Below, piece after piece: positions 21,178-30,953 of a stretch of DNA of 64,000 nucleotides. Position numbers and translations under genes: made by a program. Under the pieces are notes generated by a model. The model worked only from the letters and a program-made list of their open reading frames with translations, was not told the origin of the DNA and ran no database searches. Source of the DNA: Massariosphaeria phaeospora (lineage: Eukaryota; Ascomycota; Dothideomycetes; Pleosporales); the NCBI GenBank assembly GCA_011032825.1, contig JAADJZ010000044.1:1-64000 (forward strand). The letters run 5' to 3'. The stretch's first letter is position 1. Every line of letters begins with the position of its first letter.

Positions 21178-21460
21178 AGATATGTGCACTCTTTCGAAGC
21201 CCGGGGCGCTGAGAAACGAGATAAGAGAGGAGACAGTGGCTAGTAGCTTGCCGCCCGAGCTGCAGTATGCGTGCCGCTACTGGGTCGATCATCTCGAGCA
21301 AAGCCAGCAAAAGATAGCTGATGGGGATGCAACACATGTCTTTCTCCAGAAGCATTTCCTACATTGGCTCGAAACTATGAGCCTTATGCGAGAGTCGAGC
21401 AGATGCGTTTACTTGCTCAATAGGCTCAAGAGTCTTGTGATTGTAGGATCTCTAACTTAG
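21178..21460 (+). pseudogene. fragment of a second NLR (NWD/HET-E-like post-NACHT region)
   Basis: A frame of about 93 codons reads CTLSKPGALRNEI, LPPELQYACRYWVDHLEQS, HVFLQKHFLHWLE and LLNRLKSLV. This is the conserved segment between the NACHT domain and the WD40 or other repeats in fungal NWD/HET-E-type NLRs. It is distinct from the complete NLR at 13729 (different subfamily). Both ends are cut: by the E6 junction on the left and by non-homologous sequence on the right, ending at a TAG 21458-21460. Confidence 0.75.
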
Positions 21461-21504
21461 TACTAGACATTTGATTATTTTATTGTTTACATTGAAATGT
21501 GGTC

Positions 21505-21571
21505 ACTTGAAGTTGAGGTACCTCGCTTAATTTCCTACATGGTAGGTTTTCCTGATCTACGGGATAGACGT
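21505..21571 (+). repeat. pogo-type 3' terminus D
   Basis: Doublet TTTCCT at 21531 and 21548, ends ATAGACGT before TA 21572-21573. Same orientation and layout as terminus C; C/T differences only in much of the alignment. May be the right end of element H. Confidence 0.55.
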
Positions 21572-21717
21572 TACTACAAGGTGCAAAAGATGCCCCAGAG
21601 GCAAAATTCAGTCTAGCCATGAGCAATCTAATCACTCTGACGATTAATTCGATCTCTCTATTGACGACGCCTCCGATCTCCAACATCTCCAACGCCTCTA
21701 GCGCCGCCGCCGGCCTC

Positions 21718-22494
21718 TCATTTCTCCGGTTTTCGATTCCTGCTCGCGACCGCTGTATTCCGGCCCACCGTACATAGAGAGGTTAAGAGCTCATTGTTGG
21801 CATCTGAATTTGTATAGGAGTTGGCAGAGGCAGCGAATGGCGAGGGTGAGCGAGAGACGATAGTTGCCGATAGGCGGATTGTAGCGGATTGGCAGGCGCT
21901 GAGCAGGCGCTGAGCGGGCAGAGGCTCAGGATGAAGCTCCGAGAGACGTGGTTGCCCTGGGAAGCGTACCTGTATGGGGAATTGCTGGTACGGCGATAGG
22001 TGTAGGGACTGCGATTCTTCCTTCTTGATCGGCGGGAAAGCGAAGCGGCGCTCAAGCGGGCGAGCGAGATTGAGATTGGGAGACCGCTCGAGCGGGGGCG
22101 TGAGAGGCAGAGATTGCGGAGCGAGGGATTGCTCATGGAGGAGCTGCTGCAGGCCTTCTACGCGGGCGATCCAGGCAAGTTCTGAAACTATTTGGATATC
22201 GGGATTGAAGAGGCCCTCTCGGTGAGACATGTACGCAGGCAGTGGCTTGTACAGGTGTCGGCTCATCGTGAGGCAGGCGAACGAGCTGGCGGCGGCGGCG
22301 AAGTAAGTCGGCTACAGGTGGTGCTTGTGGTGTTTGTAGTGTTCAGGCGAGCGGAGGCCCTCAAGCGGCGTATCTTTGTAAGATCGGCGCTCGGCGAGCG
22401 CGACAAGGTTTTCCCGGGTTGGTTTTAAATGGGCAGCCATCTCGTTGACCAGGTGGCAGGTGCTGGAGTTTTCCAGCCCTAGCTCGAATGGCAA
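21718..22494 (-). pseudogene. unrecognised Ser/Pro/Leu-rich frame with one stop
   Basis: A minus-strand frame of 259 codons is interrupted by a single TAG at 22312-22314. It begins near MPFELGLENSSTCHLVNEMAAHLKPTRENL, has a His-rich stretch (HYKHHKHHL), and ends KPEK. Sequence here is markedly more GC-rich than its surroundings. I recognise no domain; it might be a retroelement Gag-like or unclassified fungal ORF. Antisense and alternative-frame ORFs of similar size exist, so coding status is uncertain. Confidence 0.35.
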
Positions 22495-23056
22495 GGGAGC
22501 GAGCGGTCATTCCTAGACGGCGAATTAACGAGTACTCCAGTGGTGCACATCCAGGCAGCGCCTCAGTTCTGCAAATCTCTAATAGCGGCGGCTGCGCCGG
22601 AGGCGCCGGGTTGAGATCCAGGCATCGCTGTGTTGAGTGTGGCATCTACGTGATAGCGCGTTCGCTGGGTCAACTGTAGGCTTAGCGATAGAGGGGAGCA
22701 TAGGATCGAGAGGAGGCCGATACGGTTACAATGTGAATCTAGCTAAGGCGCAAAAGGTGCCGCGGTGGGGCGCCAAGGCTCGCTAACTAGGCCACAGCCG
22801 AGGTGAAGCCGGAGGTTGCCGGTAGTTGCTGGATCCGCGGCGCATTCTGCACCCCAGATGTGTAGCAAAACTAGAGGTAGTTTTGACCCCCCCCAAGTTA
22901 GTAGCAATACCCGCGCCACTAATCCAGGATGCTATCCGGGTATCCCGCCTTAGATTTGGCCGTAGCATTCTTCCAGTGACGCAAGCACATTTGATCTTTC
23001 TTTTCCACTTGTGAAGTATATATACTCTTACTATTCTCTCTAGTACCTATGACACT
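22495..23056. other. unassigned GC-rich stretch
   Basis: No gene recognised. Contains a C-run at 22888-22897. The final 80 bp before 23057 are AT-rich and include TATATATACTCTTACTATTCTCTC, a plausible promoter/leader for the downstream ORF. Confidence 0.35.
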
Positions 23057-23386
23057 ATGAAGTTCTTAGAATATTTATTACTTGCTCCAGTTTGTTACAG
23101 CGCTAATATCTACCTACCCTATCTGCCAACAAATGGCACTATATATACTATTTATATTTCTAGTCCTCAAGTATCGCTAACCCGAACATCATCCCAGATT
23201 TCCTCTACTTCTTTACCAAGCCTTACGTTTCCAGAGTGGACTAATACAACACCTACTACGAACCGAAGTATAAGTTTACCTACAGAGTCTTCAATTATGT
23301 TCTCAACTGCGTTAAGAAGTGTATATACTACAGATACACAAGCTCTCTTTTCTCTAGCTATACTTGTGCTTGTGTTTCTTATCTAG
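23057..23386 (+). CDS. small secreted, probably GPI-anchored Ser/Thr-rich protein
   Basis: An intact 109-residue ORF. It starts MKFLEYLLLAPVCYSA, a convincing signal peptide with an AxA-like cleavage region (CYSA). The middle is Ser/Thr/Pro-rich (TRTSSQISSTSLPSLT..., TTPTTNRSISLPTESS), suited to O-glycosylation, with N-x-T sites. It ends in a hydrophobic tail (ALFSLAILVLVFLI) typical of a GPI attachment signal or a C-terminal TM segment. No introns. It lies tail-to-tail with the DUF1996 pseudogene. It would be a short cell-wall or surface protein; an effector role is only speculation. It is the one clean, plausible host ORF in the window. Confidence 0.6.
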   Translation: MKFLEYLLLAPVCYSANIYLPYLPTNGTIYTIYISSPQVSLTRTSSQISSTSLPSLTFPEWTNTTPTTNRSISLPTESSIMFSTALRSVYTTDTQALFSLAILVLVFLI

Positions 23387-23397
23387 ATATCTAAGTT

Positions 23398-24515
23398 CTA
23401 TGTAGTAATATTACCACATAACCCTATACGTGGCCCATTGCAATCTTCCCCTAAAAGCGTAGCTGGAGTATCTATCACACACTCCTTAGCACTTATAGAA
23501 GATTGTAGATTGAAGATAGAGCAATCTTCTACTCGCCCTGATAGACTTGTGCATGTCTTAATAGCTTGTTGTAGAATATCTGTATTCCAACCATTTAAGA
23601 AATCTCCATAGTAGCCATAGCCTGTAGAATCACCGTTACTAAGTAGAAAGTGTCCATTTGTTAGCTTAAAGCGAGATGTCTCCTAGATCGTCTCATAGTA
23701 TAGTGCAGGGAGACGAGTGTTGAATCCTAACGGACAAACTCCTTCCATAACAAGATCAGGGTATGCTACGTGTAACTTGTGGTCTAGAGTGTCTAGTAAT
23801 ATACCGTCCCAGCAAGACGGAAACATAAGCTCTAGGCGAAGTCCATCTGTACATTGCGTGTCGATAAAAGACTTGTTCGGTAGAAAGTAGCGATCAAGCG
23901 CTGGCTCTGCAGTATCGTGATAGTTGAGACAATTGAAACCAAGGGCTTTTTCGGCAAGAGCCTGCGGAGTCTTGTCCTCAAGTGACCACAGCGAGCTAGA
24001 GGGGACCAGGAACTGTATAGTATAATTGCGCCTGTTAGAATTTCCCGCAATCATTTGGAACCCTTCCGGAAAGGCCCTTATATCCTCACCAAAGAGAAAA
24101 TAGTAACTACAGTCGAGGTTACTTAGCTTCTACGTTAGAACAGTCTGTTACGTACATAAGCATTCCTCCTCCTTGGGGCACCTTTTCTACAGTACCATTG
24201 GCATGCGAAAACATAAGCGACGGAGTCCAATATGCGGACATGTCTTGGAGGACCGCACAAGATGTGCACTTAGATTCGAAAAAGTCGTTATACGTTGAAC
24301 AGAAGTCTAGACCTACGAACATTACTCTATCTCTTTTAAATTCCTTAAGTGATTTAATTACCTTGAGCTCCATGAAGGCTATGAGCGTGTTGAGACGGCT
24401 TTCCTAGGGAGATTATAGAGTCAATGCGAAAGTGACCTATAGATGAGTAACAAAAAAGCCGCCAGAAGGCATTTGACAATACGAAAAACTGTGCAGAGAG
24501 AAGCAATTAATTCAT
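23398..24515 (-). pseudogene. DUF1996 secreted protein, inactivated
   Basis: Three exons on the minus strand: 24515-24362, 24312-24156 and 24106-23398, with two 49 bp introns (24361-24313 GTAATT...GTAG; 24155-24107 GTACGT...GTAG). These give 340 codons. After a short signal peptide come the DUF1996 hallmarks: GKPSQHAHSLHG, CTSCAVLQDMSAYWTP, PEGFQMIAGN, FNCLNYH, LELMFPSCWDG, DHKLHVAYPD, GVCPLGF, and GHFLLSNGDSTGYGYYGDF. TAA at codon 3 (24509-24507) and TAG at 23685-23683 (where the family has Trp) kill it. Both fit C-to-T/G-to-A changes. DUF1996 proteins are secreted fungal proteins of unclear function. Confidence 0.85.
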
Positions 24516-24603
24516 TTTGTGCTAGAATACAAGCTAGAACAGTAGACTTATATATCAGATATACCTAGCGACTGCCGCACAAAAATACCAGCTATTACAT
24601 TGT

Positions 24604-25884
24604 TCAAGAAACCAAATATCTACCTAATCCATCTTGATATAGCTCCTGATCTTCTTGAGAAAGGTCCCAACTCTCTGTATCTATGTCGAGACCTTTAATA
24701 CGCATGAATAAATCCCTAAATTCACGCTCAACTCGTGTTTGTTGTGTGTTATACGGCGTACTAGACTTTGACGCATGATTGTACGGTGTACTAGATTTTA
24801 GAGCATAATTGTATGGTGTAGTAGACTTTAAAGCATGATTGTAAGGTGTATTAGACTTTAAACGCAAGCGAGGTTGGGATACTGCACGTGATATTGATCT
24901 ACTCGACCTTAAGGAAATCTCTTGTAGTAGTGGTCTGTCCTCATCCACCTCCAGCCATTCAGCCTCGAATGCGTTTTCCAGCTAGACAGCCTTATTATAA
25001 AAGTTAACCGCTTTCTCATAACGGCTAGAACCAGGCATGCAGTTCAACATAGTAGTCCTAGTCTCATGGGAAAAGCCAGAACCTTTATGATCGTAATTGA
25101 ATCTCGTCTTCAACAGACTAGGGTCGATGTAGACTAGACAGCGCGTATTTGGTTTTGGAGTAGTGTCTGGATGTAACATATCAACGTCCGCCCCATAGCC
25201 AACGCCACCCTTCCCATCCCAATATATACCAAGTATTATCGCTCGATTGAGAATATTCATAGGAAGAGCTATATTGTTCTGCTTGCACTAGTCAATTACG
25301 AACTGAATAGCGCGGAAGCTCGTGTTTGTAATGTTACTCTCGTCTGTTAGTGTATAGTTTGAGTTAGAAAGTAGTGCGGCATCGAGCTTAAGACTAAATA
25401 TTGCTAGACCCCCTACACGAATTACATAGAGGAAGCCTTTGCCTTTTGTGACATGGCCAATAGCCTGTTGAGCTATGCCCTCGAGTATAGGATCCTCGGG
25501 CGTCGATGTAGGGATATCCCATGTTACCCCCTTAAGTTCGATAGTTTCAACGCGGTCCCTTTCCTGCTTAACTCCCTTAACTGAAGTATGCAGAAAATTG
25601 TCGGGGATCATATGCCCGTCGATGTTCAAGTGCTGTACCTCTATATCTCTAAGTGTTGTATAGTGTGACTTTAATTGCTCTTCCATCTCAAGGGTCCATT
25701 GAGAGCCTTGTTGTGTTTTCTCATTTTCGAGTCGAGTAATTTCTGCCTCCAATTGCTTCAGGCTTTCTCGTTCATTCTGCCTTTGCTCAGCGTTAGCACC
25801 CTTTTCTATCTTGGAAATAGACAACTTGTTCCCCTTGTCCACTTTGCCTGTACTAGTTTTAGTAATTTTTCTTGCAGGTGCCAT
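24604..25884 (-). pseudogene. unrecognised coiled-coil protein with 10-residue tandem repeats, two stops
   Basis: One minus-strand frame of 427 codons from ATG 25884, with TAGs at 25290-25288 and 24984-24982. Residues about 30-90 are a charged coiled coil (EQRQNERESLKQLEAEITRL). The middle has GFLYVIRVGGLAIFSLKLDAALL and GIYWDGKGGVGYGADVDM. Near residues 345-385 lie four tandem 10-residue units, LKSxTPYNxA. The end is acidic (SWDLSQEDQELYQDG). No family recognised. The lack of frameshifts and the two TAGs suggest a recently RIP-inactivated single gene. Confidence 0.55.
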
Positions 25885-26510
25885 TGCTTCAGATAGAGCA
25901 TTGTTAGAGCCTTTCGCACTTTATAGTTAGCTCTTCGCAGAATTAATTTATAGGGGGTAGATTCTAGAGGTGCCCTTTGTATTCAGGAGGGTTCTTATAT
26001 AATATTGAGGCTCCGCTATGAGCTGCGCGCGGAATTTTCTTTAATCGAAGCTAGTATTGCCCTTTTGTCCATTATTGTCTATTGCCTACGTATTTGGGCT
26101 CGCGAAAACTTTCGTCCACGTGTTTAACAGGTGTTGCGTCAAGCAGCAAGAGGCAAAGAGGTGTAGAATGCCAAGCTACGTGCTGAGCTAAACTAGGAAG
26201 ACGCGGACAGAACGGAACGGGTGGAGGGGATAGAGGTTACCTACTAACGACACCGCTGCGCCAAGTGTTGCGACTAATGAAACAAAATGGATAACGTTAG
26301 ACGGAGGAAGAGAGGGAGTTGATAGGCTACAACACCTTGACGACGTTAGTAGCCGTTAGTAAATTGCCGTCAGGGTTCGATCGCGTACATCTATAGCAAC
26401 ATGTACAATCAACAGATGTGTACATTGTTAAGGTAATGTTCAAAGGGCAGTGCTTATAACAGTAGTTTGACAGTAATTTGGATCATACAGCTTTGATACT
26501 ATCTATGCTA
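25885..26510. other. intergenic
   Basis: No gene recognised. It likely contains the promoter of the minus-strand gene that starts at 25884. Confidence 0.4.
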
Positions 26511-28621
26511 ACGTGTCTGTGCGCGTGCCGAGCCACTTCGCGTGCCGAGCCACTTAATACCATCACGAATTAATCAGAATTGAGGCTGTAGAGCCGCCTA
26601 TAATTAATATTATCGCGAGATATTTATCCGGAGTACTATGTTGATACTCGCGATTAAATTGTACTACTTATATTTATCTGGAAGCTTGACGCTGCGGCCG
26701 CGACGCGTTAGGATAGCTGGGGTAGCAGATACGCCCTCTGAGGCCTCCGCAGCATCTCTAGTATCAACGCTGCGTTTGTAACGCTTTTTGCTCTGTAGAG
26801 ATAGCTGCAGAGCTTTTCTCTTACCCTTTTGTAAAGATTGTAGAGCTTTTGTAGCGTCGCGAGCCTCCTTCTGGCGAGCGCGCTCTGCTGCCTTTTCTGC
26901 CATCTCCTTCTCTCTAGCTACCTTAGCTACCTCCCGTGCTATACGCTTCTCCTCTGCAATTTTCTCCTTGTATAGCTTAGCTGCCTTCTTCAGCTCTGCT
27001 GTCTCTGCTTTTTGAAGCTGCTGCTCTTTCTCCTCTTGCTCCCTAACAGATTGACGAACACGTGCTTCCCTTATCTTCCTTGGTGACTAGAAGACCGCTC
27101 CACTATGATATTCCTAGCGCTGTTGGAGATCTAGAGCTTTGCCTTTCTTCTTGCGCTTCTCCTTGATAGATAGCGCCTGCTTAATTCCATCTATCTTATG
27201 CTTAAGTAGCTTATTCTGAACAGATAGGTGGTAGAGCGATTGGCGAAGCTTCTATGTGTCTTTACTGCTCTAATCGCTTACTACAGAGCGTACAAGCCTA
27301 TCTATCTTTCTCTAATCATAATCGCTAAGTGATAATAAAGAGTTTTCTTTTGATTCTTGAGTTTTAGTGAATCTATTAAGGATAGAATTAGGATTAGGAG
27401 GTGATATGCCTGTTGCTCTAAAAGAGCTAAGAATTGTTGATTCCTTAAAGGAGGTCTCCTACGCGTTCCAGAATAGTAGGAAGAAGTCGCTTTTAGTGAA
27501 AGAAAGAAAACCTTGGCTTGTTTGAAAGTAGTTTGATAGTTCTACTAAGTAGGCAGTTGATAGAGGCTTGAACATCGCTACATCGAGTAGCTGAAGCGTA
27601 TGAGTCGAATAAAGAGGTAGAATAGCAAGGAGAATCTTGTTCTAATTACAGTAGTTGATGAAATCCATAGTAATATAGGATCCGTGGCCATCTAGGATTA
27701 GGAGTCGATAGAATTGTCGGGTTTTCTCTTTTGTACAGCGATCAAACACCTGTTTAAGCTAGGCAAGCCCAATATCGTTGTTCGTTCAGCCAGAGAGTAA
27801 TGAGGTGATAAGGACTAGGTGTTCTCCTGCCTGGATATCGTCTACCTAGCTTGATTGAATGCTCTTGTTAGCAGCCTTATAGATAAGGCTTGGAAGCAGA
27901 GCAGATCCATTAGCGCATATACATGCTAGGAGCGTAATCTATGCGCAGTTTCTATTCTAGAGTAATATTCTAACCTCCTTCTTCTCCCACATTCGTCGGC
28001 TGAATATTCTCTTTGATCTGCCAACAACACCGATTATGAAGCCTTTCTCATCTATATTGTAGATATAACGAGAATCTATTTGATATTAATCAATCTTGCT
28101 GTGTAGGAGCTAAAAATAGAGGCGATATTTATCTTCTAAATCAGCTTTGTAGCGATTGCTGTCCATGCTAACTATCTATTGTGATATAAGATGAATACTG
28201 TGCCGGTTGATAAAGCGCGTAACCTAGCTCTCACTAACTAGCTCCTAGGCTATCGCTAATGCGAAATTTCGTATCATCTCTCTTGTAGGAGGTATATGTC
28301 TCTCTGATAGTCCTTTGATATACTGTACAAGCTCCTGCTCTTGCTGTGAGTTGAGTTTCTGTTGATTGATCTTCTTGGCTTCATTGGAGGCCTGAACGCG
28401 CTTGTGCCTTCGGGATAACGTAGTTCTGTTGATATTATAGGTGGCAGCAATTTTTCTATACGAGAATGATTCTCCTGGATCTAAAGATTCGATCGCATCA
28501 ATCGCATCGTCGATTGCTCTCATGTTGGTGGAGTTAAGACGCGTCAAAGTTAGGGGGATTTCGGTGTTTTGGTGATAGGTGGCTCGGCACGCGAAGTGGC
28601 TCAGCACGCGCACAGACACGT
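26511..28621 (-). mobile_element. pogo/Fot1-like DNA transposon E5, full length
   Basis: Terminal inverted repeats of 43 bp at 26511-26553 and 28579-28621 differ by one transition. Target TA lies at 26509-26510 and 28622-28623. Length 2111 bp, almost equal to E2. The doublet CGCGTGCCGAGCCAC occurs at 26522 and 26539 (17 bp). The transposase is on the minus strand. Confidence 0.9.
26664..28523 (-). pseudogene. pogo-like transposase of E5, RIP-damaged
   Basis: A single 620-codon frame from ATG 28523 to TAA at 26664-26666, with several TAGs and no indel. N-terminal psq HTH reads MRAIDDAIDAIES...YRKIAATYNINRTTLSRRHKR. The DDE core shows IDEKGFIIG, LLILDGHGSY and HTLQLLDVAMF, so the three acidic residues are still coded. 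The basic coiled-coil tail ends RGRSVKLPDKYK, as in E1. Stops are nearly all TAG. Confidence 0.85.
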
Positions 28622-29688
28622 TAGCCTGCTCTCTATATCTCGCTAACAATCTACCCGAGAACACCTTTTCTTGAGCATACTCTAGCACTGGAGGCTTGGG
28701 AAGAACGTCCGGAAGAGTAATTTGAGGCGCCTAGGATAGTTTACTAGGTAACGAAAAATTATCTAAGGACTTTACTACTAGCACAGGATACGCAGAAGCT
28801 TTACTAGTTAATAAACTAAGTCAAATACTATAATCAAGACTTACGAGTTGTTTTGCACTTAGAGGCTAGTTATCTTTACAAAGGTCCGAGTTGTAGATGT
28901 AGTATTTATTATTTTTTAAAATACAAATCCATACTTGCACGTCATAGCGGCTGCTAATTTCATAGCTACGTCGAATAAAATTATTTTTTCGTTTGCGAAA
29001 GGATTCTTGCTGTAATCGTTTTAATGCTATTTTTAAAAGCAACAGGCTTACTAAGTAGAAGCTGTTTAAATATAAGTGTAGAAAATGCACAAACTACATA
29101 TACACTTCTAGTTATAAGTACATAAGCCTTGCTAATACCTATTTTAGTTTTATGAATTCTATTAAATTCTCGTTTACTACGTAGTATACGTTTATTCTTT
29201 TTGCTCTTTTAGCAAGCTATTAGCTTCTTATTACATTATCTCGTATCTTTCGCTACTATTATAACTTAATTACTTTTTTTTTTCTCTAGTACATAGTGTA
29301 CTTTTCTTTTAACATTGTTAACATAATCCAACGAGTATCTCTAGCGGATGCTAGTTTCTCTTTGTTATCTATTGTCGCGAATACTTTATGTATATTATAG
29401 AAAACGTCTTTTACTAGTAAGCTTAGCACTCGATGTGCTTTATTACTTACTACAAATCTTGTTTTACTACTACCTAAAGCAAACTTTACTGCATACTTTT
29501 TTAAACTCTCTATGCAATTATACAAGAAAAGCTACTACGTGCTTACTTTTATAGTCCTTGTAGAGTGTGTAATTTATTCTTTTATTAAACTTACGAGAAC
29601 GTAGGCAACAAACGCGAAATTAGTATCTAAGGTAATAGTAAGTAAAGCTACTTACTAATAACCTAGTATCTAAACACTAGCTAGGCTT

Positions 29689-30953
29689 TTGCGTGTCTTG
29701 CAGTTATATACATTACTTTACTACTTTAAAAACAAGCATATAAGTTGTTTTGCATATTCTATTTTACTTGTTTTGCAATGCTATGCGCTTCTTTGTGTGT
29801 CTATGTTTCGAATACCTAAAAGTTACAAAAAATACAGACTATTGTTGGTGCATGTATCTAGGTCGGTACTGTTATTATTTATCGATACTGCTTTTTTATC
29901 TACTAGAACTTTTCTTTTAGCAAGTCTAGAACTAGCCTAATAGCCGAAAACATACTTAAAGCGCTTAGATTAACTATCGCTCTACTAAGACTTTAGAAAG
30001 TTAAGCTAAGCTAGTATGTGTATTTTACAACAATAGGCACTAGCTTTATGTCTATCTTCCAGCGACACCTCTTTATAGTAACAAAATCAAACAAAGAAAA
30101 CTACTTTAAGTTGAGAATTAAACTAAGAAATAAATTTACACGACGAATGTTTGAGAAGATAAAAACAAATAGCACGCATAATGCCTTTGTAGAAAGTTCT
30201 TATAAACTTTATAGTCTTAATTATAATTTTCACGAGTTTAAAACTGTTGTTATGTTTGCGAGTAGCATTGGAATTACTAGTTATTTATTATACATCTAAG
30301 ATCTTGTGCAGGACTACTAACGATTTGATATTAAAACTAAAAACGTACTTTTAATATAGTACGTAGACAGTTCGACGCAACGTAATCTAGTTGCTAGCTT
30401 TATAAATAATATTTTGAAAAACAACAAAAAAGTTAACAACAGTAGAGTTAGCCTAAAAGGAAAAAAACAATTTGGTAATGCGAACACACAGAATCGGCTA
30501 GGTTTACAGCTTACTTCGTTTGAGAAAAATAGAAGTATCTCGCTGCTTTATCTAGGTACGCTAAAACTTATGTACAAATTATTAACATTTATATCTATTA
30601 AAAAAACTTTTCGAAGATTTAAACGCGCAAAAGTAAGCGAATAGCAAAAGTGCAAAGCAAACCTAACGTGCTACAAATTATAAAAAATGTAATTTACATA
30701 CGAAATAGCAAGATTGTAATCTTAGGTAGGTACAGCATATGCTTAATAAACTCGCTAACTAGTAAACAGCATGTGCTTACTAGTAGATAAAAAACAATAT
30801 GCGAAGAACAGTTGTAGGTTGTATAAATATAAATATGCAGTATGTCGAGCTAGACTTCTAGCTATAAAAATTAGCGATAATAGAAAAAAAAAGAAAAATG
30901 TTTCTATAGTGCTGCGAGGTAGAACTATAGTTAATTTAATGCAGTTTTTTTAG
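29689..30953 (+). pseudogene. ferric-reductase-like (FRE/NOX superfamily) gene, RIP-destroyed
   Basis: The first part (29689-29940) resembles a ferric-reductase-like TM region (SILLVLQCYALLCVSMFRIPKSY, LLLVHVSRSVLLLF). After a frame change, probably an intron, one frame runs from about 29945 to 30953: KVKLS(stop)YVYFTTIGTSFMSIFQRHLFIVT is an FAD-binding barrel (usual PGxSFWSxFQxHPF), and VESSYKLYSLNYNF (usual EGPYG) and TVVMFASSIGITSYLLYI are the NAD(P)-binding start, followed by KVLLI(stop)YVDSSTQRNLVASFINNIL. Family members reduce extracellular ferric or cupric ions at the plasma membrane. The C-terminal third does not match well and may be rearranged. Confidence 0.65.

Noticed and set aside
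20930..21355. 141-codon minus-strand ORF
   Set aside because: Antisense to recognisable transposase and NLR fragments.
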